NCBI RefSeq assembly: GCF_042646125.1 | Contig: NZ_JBHRSW010000007.1 | Location: forward strand, 1 to 64,000 | Length of the DNA stretch: 64,000 bases | Source: Glaciecola flavus | GTDB lineage: Bacteria > Pseudomonadota > Gammaproteobacteria > Enterobacterales > Alteromonadaceae | Direction of reading: 5' to 3' | Shown here: positions 35,950-44,491 of the stretch, in pieces | Layout: each line of letters begins with the position of its first letter | How positions within the stretch are numbered: the first letter of the stretch is position 1 | Position numbers and translations under genes: made by a program | The notes under the pieces: generated by a model | Database searches by the model: none | What the model saw: only the letters and a program-made list of their open reading frames with translations | Told to the model about the DNA's origin: nothing

Positions 35950-36729
35950 CTACTTGGTTTTCAATGTGCCTGCAGATGCATTGGCGGCGTGCTTTGCAGT
36001 TTTTGTGGAATGCGCGACCGCCTTGTTTAAATCGATTAGTTCATTTTTTGTAAAATTTCGCCACTGGCCGATTTTTAGTCCTGTTAAATCAATATTCATG
36101 ATACGTGTGCGTTTTAACCTTTTAACCTCAAAACCAAAGTGTTCACACATGCGGCGTATTTGCCTATTTAGACCCTGAGTCAAAACAATTTTGAATACAA
36201 ACTGACTAATTTTTTCTACTTTACATTGCTTAGTCACGGTTCCGAGTATCGGGACACCATTTGCCATTTTTTCAATGAAATCTCGCGTCACCGGTTTATC
36301 TACAGTAACGATGTATTCTTTGTCATGAGCGTTTTCGGCGCGTAGAATTTTGTTCACAATATCGCCATCACTTGTCAAAAATATCAACCCTTCAGAGGGT
36401 TTGTCTAGTCGGCCAATGGGGAATATTCGTGATTTGTGATTGATTGCGTCGATAATGTTGCCCTTTACATGTCGTTCTGTCGTGCACGTAATTCCAACAG
36501 GCTTATGATATGCAAGATAAATGCGATCTGATTTGTTTGCGGGGGCGGCTTTGATAGGTTTTCCATTTATCGCCACACGGTCTTTTGGAAACACCTTAGT
36601 ACCGAGCTCAGGCAGTTTACCATTTATCGTCACGCGCTTTTGCTCAATGAGTTTGTCGGCTTCTCGACGAGAGCAAATGCCTGTTTCACTGATGTATTTA
36701 TTTAGACGTTTACCAGAATTTTCTTGCAT
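35950..36729 (-). CDS. rluF: 23S rRNA pseudouridine(2604) synthase RluF-like
   Basis: The 259-residue product has an N-terminal S4 RNA-binding domain (KRLNKYISETGICSRREADK). The RsuA/RluF catalytic domain follows, with the nucleophile Asp109 in GRLDKPSEGLIFLT and the downstream LTQGLNRQIRRMCEHFG. This combination fits RluF, which makes pseudouridine 2604 (and 2605) in 23S rRNA; RsuA/RluB-type relatives cannot be fully excluded. The C terminus ends in an Ala/Lys-rich tail of about 25 residues. Confidence 0.88.
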   Translation of the reverse strand: MQENSGKRLNKYISETGICSRREADKLIEQKRVTINGKLPELGTKVFPKDRVAINGKPIKAAPANKSDRIYLAYHKPVGITCTTERHVKGNIIDAINHKSRIFPIGRLDKPSEGLIFLTSDGDIVNKILRAENAHDKEYIVTVDKPVTRDFIEKMANGVPILGTVTKQCKVEKISQFVFKIVLTQGLNRQIRRMCEHFGFEVKRLKRTRIMNIDLTGLKIGQWRNFTKNELIDLNKAVAHSTKTAKHAANASAGTLKTK

Positions 36730-37115
36730 AAAACATTGAGTCTGTAATTTTTTCCACTGTTTTCAGCGGTTTGGTTTTTGTTTTTATAAGCTTGTGTTTC
36801 CTTTTCCGATTATAGCTAATCTATTCTTTGTTGCACTCCTTTTGGTGTTCCCCTGAAAGAATACCAGCACAGCCTCTGAATTAAATTCATTGAGCACAAT
36901 TCCAAGATGGAAAATAGTCAGTATAAACCTGCTAAATCTGCCAGATACTTCCAATGGGAATTACACTGGGCTAGAATACCGCTCAAATTTTAATGTGCAC
37001 TGCACATACTCTTATACAGCGAAGAATATCTTCAACAAATGTAAACGAACTTATCAGCGGTAATTTGACTATATAAGACCACGTTTACGCCTTCTAACGA
37101 GCTTTAGGAATTTTA
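36730..37115. other. Divergent rluF-icd intergenic region
   Basis: This is a 386-bp region with no supported gene. It contains the promoters of rluF and icd. A perfect palindrome lies at 36993-37007 (listed separately), and an AT-rich TATATA at 37070-37075 is a possible -10 element for icd. I see nothing else. Confidence 0.4.
36993..37007. promoter_or_regulatory. Palindrome upstream of icd
   Basis: ATGTGCA-C-TGCACAT is a perfect 7-bp inverted repeat with a 1-bp centre, 108 bp before the icd start. The size and symmetry suit an operator for a dimeric regulator; the identity is unknown. Confidence 0.35.
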
Positions 37116-39344
37116 ATGACTACTGATACCTCTAAGATAATTTATACTATTACAGACGAAGCACCCGCCTTAGCTACGCAATCATTATTGCCAATTATTG
37201 AAGCCTTTACCGCGTCTTCTGGTATAACTGTCGAAACGCGTGATATTTCACTAGCTGGTCGTATCATAGCTAACTTCCCCGAGTGTTTAACCGAAGATCA
37301 AAAAATCGGTGATGCCCTCAGCGAGCTAGGCGAATTGGCTAAAACACCTGAAGCTAACATTATCAAATTACCGAATATCAGTGCGTCTGTACCACAGTTG
37401 CAAGCAGCAATAAAAGAGTTGCAGGCAAAAGGGTATGCATTGCCTGATTATCCAGAACAAGCAACAAGTGACGAAGACAAAGCTGTTCAGGCGAAGTACG
37501 CGAAAGTCCTCGGTTCTGCAGTTAATCCTGTATTGCGTGAAGGAAATTCTGACCGCCGTGCCCCAGGTTCAGTCAAGCAGTACGCGCGCAACAATCCTCA
37601 TTCTATGGGGGCTTGGTCAAAGGATTCAAAATCTCACGTGGCTCACATGTCAGGTGGCGACTTCTACGGAAGTGAACAGTCTACAACTGTATCTGGCACT
37701 CAGGATGTGCGTATTGAGTTTGTATCGGAAAGTGGTGATGTAAGCGTTCTCAAAGAAAAAGTGGTACTTCAGGACAAAGAAATTATTGATGCATCAGTAA
37801 TGAGTCAGGCTGCGTTGGTTGCATTTTTCGAAAAAGAAATAAGTGCAGCTAAAGAGCAAGATGTTTTGCTTTCATTGCATATGAAAGCCACGATGATGAA
37901 AGTGTCTGATCCGGTAATTTTTGGACATGCAGTAAAAGTATTCTTTAAAGATGTATTTGAGAAGCACGCGGACACTTTCTCACAAATCGGCGTCGATGTT
38001 AAAAATGGGTTGGGTGACGTCTATGCTAAAATCGAAAAACTACCGGCTGATTTAAAAGCTGAAATTGAAGCCGACTTAGAGGCCGTTTATACCACTCGCC
38101 CAGACATGGCTATGGTAGATTCTGATCGCGGTATTACTAATTTACATGTACCGAGTGACGTGATTATTGATGCGTCCATGCCAGCTGCTATTCGAGCTTC
38201 TGGCCAGATGTGGGGGCCAGATGGCAAACAAAAAGACACTAAGTTTATGATCCCAGACCGCAACTATGCGGGTGTTTTTGCAACAGTTATCGATTTCTGT
38301 AAAGAAAATGGCGCATTTAATCCATCTACCATGGGTACTGTGCCGAACGTGGGTTTAATGGCTCAAAAAGCAGAAGAATATGGCTCTCACGATAAAACAT
38401 TTATTTTGAACGGAAACGGTGTTGTGAGAGTGGTGAATGATGCTGGGGATGTTTTGCTTTCACACAATGTGGAATCTGGTGATATTTGGAGAATGTGCCA
38501 AGCTAAAGACGCGCCTATCCAAGATTGGGTTAAATTAGCCGTCAGCCGTGCTCGAGCAACAGGTGTGCCTGCGGTATTTTGGTTAGATGAAAATCGTGCC
38601 CATGATGCCGAGATGATCAAAAAAGTGAATGCTTACCTGCCCAATCACGATACATCAGGTTTAGACATCCTGATTATGAGCCCTGTTGAAGCAACCGCTT
38701 ATACCTTGGAGCGTTGCGCTAAAGGTGAAGACACTATATCGGTAACTGGCAACGTGCTTCGTGACTACCTCACTGATCTATTCCCCATTTTAGAACTCGG
38801 CACGAGTGCCAAAATGTTGTCTATTGTTCCGTTGATGAATGGCGGAGGTCTGTTTGAAACTGGGGCAGGTGGTTCAGCGCCGAAACATGTACAGCAGTTT
38901 GAAAAAGAGAATCACTTGCGCTGGGATTCGTTGGGTGAATTTCTTGCATTGGCAGCGTCTCTTGAACACTTGAGCAATTTTGCAGACAACAAGAAGGCAC
39001 AAATACTTGCCGATACCTTAGATGCTGCAACAGCTAAGTTTCTGGAAGAAAACAAGTCACCTTCTCGTCGCGTTAACGAATTGGACAATAGAGGTTCTCA
39101 TTTTTATCTTGCATTGTATTGGGCACAAGCACTCGCTGCGCAAACAGATGACGCGGAGCTTCAATCGCAATTCTCGCCTATTGCGCAAGCTTTGACAAAA
39201 AATGAAACAACCATTGTTAGCGAGCTAAATGATGCGCAAGGCGTGGCTGTAGACATTGACGGGTATTACTTTGCGGACAGAGACCTAGCCGCCAAAGCTA
39301 TGCGTCCAAGCAATACCTTAAACGGAATACTTGCTTCATTGTAA
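37116..39344 (+). CDS. icd: Monomeric NADP-dependent isocitrate dehydrogenase
   Basis: This enzyme oxidatively decarboxylates isocitrate to 2-oxoglutarate in the TCA cycle, producing NADPH. Its 742-residue length and sequence (KIIYTITDEAPALATQSLLP, REGNSDRRAPGSVKQYARNN, MWGPDGKQKDTKFMIPDRNY) identify the monomeric class of IDH, unrelated in size to the E. coli 45-kDa dimeric enzyme. It is found in Azotobacter, Vibrio and many marine gammaproteobacteria. It is monocistronic, with a terminator 28 bp after the stop. Confidence 0.97.
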   Translation: MTTDTSKIIYTITDEAPALATQSLLPIIEAFTASSGITVETRDISLAGRIIANFPECLTEDQKIGDALSELGELAKTPEANIIKLPNISASVPQLQAAIKELQAKGYALPDYPEQATSDEDKAVQAKYAKVLGSAVNPVLREGNSDRRAPGSVKQYARNNPHSMGAWSKDSKSHVAHMSGGDFYGSEQSTTVSGTQDVRIEFVSESGDVSVLKEKVVLQDKEIIDASVMSQAALVAFFEKEISAAKEQDVLLSLHMKATMMKVSDPVIFGHAVKVFFKDVFEKHADTFSQIGVDVKNGLGDVYAKIEKLPADLKAEIEADLEAVYTTRPDMAMVDSDRGITNLHVPSDVIIDASMPAAIRASGQMWGPDGKQKDTKFMIPDRNYAGVFATVIDFCKENGAFNPSTMGTVPNVGLMAQKAEEYGSHDKTFILNGNGVVRVVNDAGDVLLSHNVESGDIWRMCQAKDAPIQDWVKLAVSRARATGVPAVFWLDENRAHDAEMIKKVNAYLPNHDTSGLDILIMSPVEATAYTLERCAKGEDTISVTGNVLRDYLTDLFPILELGTSAKMLSIVPLMNGGGLFETGAGGSAPKHVQQFEKENHLRWDSLGEFLALAASLEHLSNFADNKKAQILADTLDAATAKFLEENKSPSRRVNELDNRGSHFYLALYWAQALAAQTDDAELQSQFSPIAQALTKNETTIVSELNDAQGVAVDIDGYYFADRDLAAKAMRPSNTLNGILASL

Positions 39345-39371
39345 GTCGCTCGTATACAAACTGAGCACTAT

Positions 39372-39408
39372 AAAATGCCACGATCCAACTAAGGATTGTG
39401 GCATTTTT
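39372..39408 (+). terminator. Intrinsic terminator of icd
   Basis: A stem formed by AAAATGCCAC (39372-39381) and GTGGCATTTT (39398-39407), extended by GATCC with GGAT, ends in a T-run. Confidence 0.85.
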
Positions 39409-39631
39409 ATTGTCGCGAAGAAGATTTGTTTCGTCTTCATGTCTTGTAAAGACATCGCACACTCCTTCCAATATATTTTATTCCATCCTGTAACTGTGGC
39501 CTGAATTCGCATTATAAGAGTAGTTCACTAACTCTTAATACTGTAAATCTCAAATTTTGCGATTATACTGTCCCGTTCGGGCAAACATAAATTTGCAAGT
39601 GAGTAGGTTAACTAAACAGTAAAAGGAAAAG

Positions 39632-40210
39632 ATGTCACCTCAAGATTATGTGCGGCGCGGGCATGCTAAGAAGTCTAGTGCAAAAAAGAATAACAAAACA
39701 AAGCCTCATCAAACGCCTTGGTTTAGGATTTGTGTTGCGGCGTTGCTTTTGTTTGCATTTGGCTTTGGTTTATATTATCTGCAAACAAAGCCACTCAACA
39801 CTAATACTAGTGAAGAAAGCGCTCTCACTGAAACTAGTGCCAGCAGCCCAAAAAGTAAAGATGTTACAACAACAAAAAAGGCTGCTGAAGTACTCCCTGT
39901 TTTGAAAGAAGAAGAGTGGACATTTATTGATTCATTGCCTGAGTATTCTGTAGAAGTAGAGATAGAAACACTACCTGAGTCTGACAAAAAATATATTATG
40001 CAGTGTTTTTCTGTTCGCTCAATCGAAAGGGCTGAAGCTTTGCGAGCAAAAATTGCACTTCAAGGTTTGGAGGCGAAAGTCGTGGAGAGCAATGGAAACA
40101 ATGGCCACTGGTACCGAGTGGTACTAGGACCATATGATCGAAAAAGAGCCGCTGAAAAAGACCGCCATCAGCTTAAAAGAGCAAACATTCCTGGTTGTAT
40201 TATTTGGTAA
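39632..40210 (+). CDS. ftsN: SPOR-domain cell division protein FtsN
   Basis: This is a bitopic membrane protein of 192 residues: a basic cytoplasmic N terminus (RRGHAKKSSAKKNNK), one membrane helix (about residues 31-50), a low-complexity periplasmic linker and a C-terminal SPOR domain (YIMQCFSVRSIERAEALRAK through WYRVVLGPY). SPOR domains bind denuded septal peptidoglycan. The position directly upstream of hslVU is that of ftsN in E. coli and relatives. The short sequence supports FtsN, but a different SPOR protein is possible. AAAGGAAAAG precedes the ATG. Confidence 0.85.
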   Translation: MSPQDYVRRGHAKKSSAKKNNKTKPHQTPWFRICVAALLLFAFGFGLYYLQTKPLNTNTSEESALTETSASSPKSKDVTTTKKAAEVLPVLKEEEWTFIDSLPEYSVEVEIETLPESDKKYIMQCFSVRSIERAEALRAKIALQGLEAKVVESNGNNGHWYRVVLGPYDRKRAAEKDRHQLKRANIPGCIIW

Positions 40211-40412
40211 TTGTTGACAGTTCAGGTTTATTAATACCGCACTCATTAAATAGCATTGAACTTATTGGTTAGTGATGTCCTACAAATTTACATCGCGTGT
40301 AACGGTTTTTCTGCTATTGAAATTTAATATATCTCCCCCATTTACTTCTCATTCGCAGTTGCGCAAATGAGGAAATCATCTATGCAACTGTCAAGTTTTT
40401 AGGAGTAAATTA

Positions 40413-40937
40413 ATGACAACGATTGTATCGGTGCGCAGAGGAAATCAGGTAGTAGTAGCAGGCGATGGTCAAGTGTCACTGGGTAATACGGTGATGAAAG
40501 GCAACGCTAGGAAGGTCAGACGTTTGTACAATAACAAAGTGTTGGCGGGTTTTGCTGGTGGTACTGCAGATGCGTTCACTTTATTTGAGCGTTTTGAAAG
40601 CAAACTTGAAATGCACCAAGGCCATCTGACTAAAGCAGCTGTCGAGCTAGCAAAAGATTGGCGCTCTGATCGTGCGCTGCGTAAATTAGAAGCCTTACTT
40701 GCGGTTGCCGATCACAGTGCTTCGCTAATCATTACAGGTAATGGCGATGTGATACAACCAGAGCATGACTTAATAGCGATTGGTTCTGGTGGTCCTTTTG
40801 CACAAGCAGCGGCTACGGCATTAATTGAAAACTCCGAGTTAAATGCACAGGATATTGCCACAAAAGCGTTGACTATTGCGGGTAACATTTGTGTTTATAC
40901 CAATCAGCATCAAACCGTTGAAGTCTTAGACTTTTAA
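40413..40937 (+). CDS. hslV: HslV peptidase subunit of the HslUV protease
   Basis: HslV is a proteasome-like threonine peptidase. After Met removal the N-terminal Thr2 is the nucleophile (MTTIVSVRRGNQVVVAGDGQ). The conserved GFAGGTADAFTLFERFE, IITGNGDVIQPE and AIGSGGPFAQAAA are present. The length is 174 residues. GGAG lies upstream, and hslU follows after 26 bp. Confidence 0.97.
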   Translation: MTTIVSVRRGNQVVVAGDGQVSLGNTVMKGNARKVRRLYNNKVLAGFAGGTADAFTLFERFESKLEMHQGHLTKAAVELAKDWRSDRALRKLEALLAVADHSASLIITGNGDVIQPEHDLIAIGSGGPFAQAAATALIENSELNAQDIATKALTIAGNICVYTNQHQTVEVLDF

Positions 40938-40963
40938 AACGCGGCACAGAGGTAAAGAATTAT

Positions 40964-42292
40964 ATGTCGGAAATGACACCCAGAGAAATTGTTCACGCTT
41001 TAGATAATCATATCATTGGTCAAGCCGACGCGAAGCGCGCAGTATCTATTGCATTAAGAAACCGCTGGCGTCGCATGCAACTTTCGCCAGAACTTCGACA
41101 AGAAGTTACACCCAAAAATATACTTATGATTGGCCCAACAGGAGTGGGTAAAACAGAAATTGCTCGTCGTTTAGCCAAGCTGGCAAATGCACCTTTTATA
41201 AAAGTGGAAGCAACGAAATTCACCGAAGTTGGATATGTCGGAAAAGAAGTCGAGACAATTATTCGAGATCTTGCCGATATCGCAGTAAAAATGACTAAAG
41301 AAGAGGCGTCTAAAAAAGTACGTTTCCGTGCTGAAGAAGCGGCTGAAGATCGTATATTGGATATTTTGCTACCGCCTCCAGAAAACTATTTTGGGGATAA
41401 GGAGCCTACTGAAGAAAAAGGCGCACGTCAGGCATTCCGCAAAAAATTAAGGGAAGGTGAGTTAGACGACAAAGAAATTGAAATTGATGTCTCACTGCCC
41501 CAAGTCGGTGTTGAGATTATGGCTCCCCCCGGCATGGAAGAAATGACAAACCAGCTTCAAGGTATGTTCCAAAACCTCTCCGGCGATAAAAAGAAGAAAA
41601 AGAAATTAAAAATTAAAGATGCTTTCAAGCTGTTAACTGAAGAAGAATCTGCCAAGCTAGTGAATCAAGAAGACTTGAAGGAACAAGCCATCGAGTCGCT
41701 TGAGCAAAACGGGATCGTATTTATCGATGAGATAGATAAAATATGTAAGCGAGAAGGCACGGGTTCAGCCGATGTGAGCCGAGAAGGTGTGCAGCGTGAT
41801 TTACTGCCTTTAGTTGAGGGTTCGACTGTATCGACAAAGCACGGTATGGTGAAAACCGATCACATTTTGTTCATTGCATCGGGGGCTTTTCAAATGGCTA
41901 AACCCTCGGATTTGATACCAGAACTACAAGGTCGATTGCCGATTCGCGTTGAGCTTTCAGCACTCAATGTTGATGATTTTGTGAAAATCTTAACCGAACC
42001 TAATGCATCGCTTACTGAGCAATACAAAGCCCTTCTTAATACTGAAGGTGTAGATATCGAGTTTGCTGATAGTGGTATTCGCAGAATCGCTGAAGCGGCT
42101 TGGCAAGTAAATGAAAAAACAGAAAACATTGGCGCGCGACGCTTACATACTGTAATGGAGCGGCTCATGGAAGAGATCAGTTTTGACGCTTCCGATAAGA
42201 GTGGCGAAGCATATACGATTGACGAAGCGTACGTTAACGAGCATTTAGAGGCGCTCGTAGATAACGAAGACCTGAGTCGGTTTATACTGTAA
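40964..42292 (+). CDS. hslU: HslU ATPase subunit of the HslUV protease
   Basis: HslU is an AAA+ unfoldase that feeds substrates to HslV. The 442-residue product has Walker A GPTGVGKT (residues 57-64), Walker B IVFIDEIDKI, the intermediate I-domain (about 110-240, including the basic GDKKKKKKLKIKDAF), the sensor and arginine finger region (LIPELQGRLPIRVELS) and the conserved C-terminal LSRFIL that docks into HslV. Confidence 0.97.
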   Translation: MSEMTPREIVHALDNHIIGQADAKRAVSIALRNRWRRMQLSPELRQEVTPKNILMIGPTGVGKTEIARRLAKLANAPFIKVEATKFTEVGYVGKEVETIIRDLADIAVKMTKEEASKKVRFRAEEAAEDRILDILLPPPENYFGDKEPTEEKGARQAFRKKLREGELDDKEIEIDVSLPQVGVEIMAPPGMEEMTNQLQGMFQNLSGDKKKKKKLKIKDAFKLLTEEESAKLVNQEDLKEQAIESLEQNGIVFIDEIDKICKREGTGSADVSREGVQRDLLPLVEGSTVSTKHGMVKTDHILFIASGAFQMAKPSDLIPELQGRLPIRVELSALNVDDFVKILTEPNASLTEQYKALLNTEGVDIEFADSGIRRIAEAAWQVNEKTENIGARRLHTVMERLMEEISFDASDKSGEAYTIDEAYVNEHLEALVDNEDLSRFIL

Positions 42293-42709
42293 GGCAATGC
42301 TTGAGTAGGGGTGGCTCCGTGACTATGCACCCTCTCTAACATAGCATGAAAATTGTATCGTCCTTGATACTTGAGTCCGCAAGCTTTTATTCACTACATT
42401 GATGTTTTGCGATAGCAAACATGGCTTGCTGGCTCAAATGATGCAACATTGCCTTCCGTTGCAATTATTGCGACCATTTTCCTCGGTTTTACATCTTCCT
42501 TGTTTTTGCATACAAGTGATTGCTAATACGCCACTTGTTGATCAAATCCTTTGATCAAGTTTACTTTTCCTTGTGGTATGCTTTTATCCCTAATTATCAA
42601 TAATTCCGTGTTTGATAGTGCTGCTTCCTAGCAGTGATGACAATATTACTATTACTCTTGTTTTCGCAAAACTGAACGCGGGAACGGTTTTACAGGATTA
42701 GGAAGGTTC
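42293..42709. other. hslU-tamA intergenic region
   Basis: This is a 417-bp region with no supported gene. A perfect 9-bp inverted repeat lies at 42538-42558 (listed separately), and a weak GTATC/GATAC stem follows hslU near 42355. No clear sigma70 promoter for tamA could be picked out. Confidence 0.4.
42538..42558. promoter_or_regulatory. Perfect inverted repeat upstream of tamA
   Basis: TTGATCAAA-TCC-TTTGATCAA is a 9-bp perfect inverted repeat, 152 bp before the tamA start. It could be an operator or a weak RNA hairpin; it lacks an adjacent long T-run. Confidence 0.4.
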
Positions 42710-44488
42710 TTGCTAAAATACATCTGTATCCTTGGTTTGCTATGCTTTGCATGTATGCAAAGTGTGTTTGCCCAACAAGAGTTTGATATTATTGGTCTTG
42801 ATGATTCTGTGATTGAAGACAATGTTCGCTTACATTTAAAGGATGTGGCGATACCCACAAGCTCATTCAACACCGATAAATATATTGAGGCATTATCGCA
42901 AAAGGTAGAAACCGCGGTACGCGCTTTTTCTTACTATGATGCTGCAATATCTATTGAAAAACAGTCGAACATGGCTGATGAAAACACTTGGCTTATCCAA
43001 ATCTCGTTAGGAGAGCAAACTTCCGTCAAAAATGTCGTTCTTTTGCATGATGTTGAGGACGTGCCAGTTGCCGCAAGGCCGAAGGGGCTAAACGACCTCA
43101 TTCAACAAATTCAAGCTTGGCAAGGTAAGCCGCTCAATCACAGTGATTATGAGTCGCTCAAAGCCAAATTACGTGCCTACAGTGTACTTTACGGCTTTTT
43201 TGATTTCAGCTTTCCACTGCACAAACTGATTATTACACCGGGCAAAGAAGGCCAAGCAAGTAGTGCAACCGTGCATTGGATTTTTTACTTCGGAAAACGT
43301 TATAAGTTTGGTGGTATTGATTATTTGGAGCAAAAAGTCGGTAGTGATCTGGTAGAAAAAGTGAAGCCTTTTAAACAAGGCGATTACTTTTCTCAAGCTA
43401 AGGTCAGCGAGTTTTCAATGGCCATGCAAAGTACCGGATATTTTCAAAATGCCATTGCGCGAGCAAATGCAGATAAATCAACTGACTTTGAAGTGCCAAT
43501 AGAAGTGATATTAACCGCGCGTCCGAGAGACAACTATGAATTTGGTGTTGGTGTATCGACAGATTCGGGACCTCGTTTAACCCTCGATTGGTCTAGGCCT
43601 TGGGTCAATCTATCTGGACACACCATTAAGGCAAATTTACTGCTATCGCAACCAAGAAAATCTGCGGAGATTGCCTATCGAATTCCTACAGGCAATCCAT
43701 TAAAAGATTTCATTGATATTCAATTGGGCTTTCAGCAAATTGATGAAAACCAAACTGAAAGTGACCAGTTTAGTCTGGCGATACAGCGACAATACGGTGC
43801 TCGTTTAAATGGTGAGTGGGATATTATTGGCTTTATGCGCTATAGCCAAGAAAGTTTTCGGCAAGGTATTGATGAAGCGAGGCAAACCACACGCCTGTTT
43901 TTACCCGGTGTCACTTTTAGTCGTCTTCGCAAAAAAGGTGATTTATTTGTGGAGTGGGGAGATCGACAACAACTTACCCTCTCGGGTGCAAGTCAATCAC
44001 TGTTATCTGACATTGATTTTACTAAACTACTCATTCGCTCAAAATGGATTAGAGAATACAGTAAGCATAGGGTAATTATGCGGGCTGATCTTGGTGCAAT
44101 TGCGAGCAGTGATTTTGAGCAGGTTCCTGCCAGTGAACGTTTTTTTGCTGGTGGTGACCAAAGTATTCGAGGTTTTGGCTTGAATGAGGTATCAGACTTT
44201 AGATTTGAAACCGTTGACGATGAACAAAAACTAGAGTTAATTGGTGGGCGTTACCTGAGTGTAGGGAGTGTAGAATACGCTTATAAGGTTCATGCAAAAT
44301 GGCGTGCAGCGATATTTGTTGATGCGGGTAATGCAAGTAGGGAATTTGCAAAAGATCTCGCATATGGAGTTGGCTTTGGTGCGCATTATCTTTCACCAAT
44401 AGGTAATATTCGTTTGTATGTCGCAAGGGGAGAAAGCGCGTTAGAGAAAAGCTGGGGAATACATTTGATTATCGGGCCAGGGGTATAG
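42710..44488 (+). CDS. tamA: Translocation and assembly module subunit TamA
   Basis: TamA is an outer-membrane Omp85-family protein. It starts with TTG at 42710, where GGAAGG lies just upstream and a signal peptide begins (LKYICILGLLCFACMQSVFA, then QQEF). Three POTRA-like domains cover about residues 25-270, and a BamA-type beta-barrel follows, with the Omp85 signature FFAGGDQSIRGFGL near residue 480. The length of 592 residues fits TamA. It is followed 3 bp later by tamB, its functional partner in autotransporter and phospholipid traffic. Confidence 0.93.
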   Translation: MLKYICILGLLCFACMQSVFAQQEFDIIGLDDSVIEDNVRLHLKDVAIPTSSFNTDKYIEALSQKVETAVRAFSYYDAAISIEKQSNMADENTWLIQISLGEQTSVKNVVLLHDVEDVPVAARPKGLNDLIQQIQAWQGKPLNHSDYESLKAKLRAYSVLYGFFDFSFPLHKLIITPGKEGQASSATVHWIFYFGKRYKFGGIDYLEQKVGSDLVEKVKPFKQGDYFSQAKVSEFSMAMQSTGYFQNAIARANADKSTDFEVPIEVILTARPRDNYEFGVGVSTDSGPRLTLDWSRPWVNLSGHTIKANLLLSQPRKSAEIAYRIPTGNPLKDFIDIQLGFQQIDENQTESDQFSLAIQRQYGARLNGEWDIIGFMRYSQESFRQGIDEARQTTRLFLPGVTFSRLRKKGDLFVEWGDRQQLTLSGASQSLLSDIDFTKLLIRSKWIREYSKHRVIMRADLGAIASSDFEQVPASERFFAGGDQSIRGFGLNEVSDFRFETVDDEQKLELIGGRYLSVGSVEYAYKVHAKWRAAIFVDAGNASREFAKDLAYGVGFGAHYLSPIGNIRLYVARGESALEKSWGIHLIIGPGV

Positions 44489-44491
44489 TGG

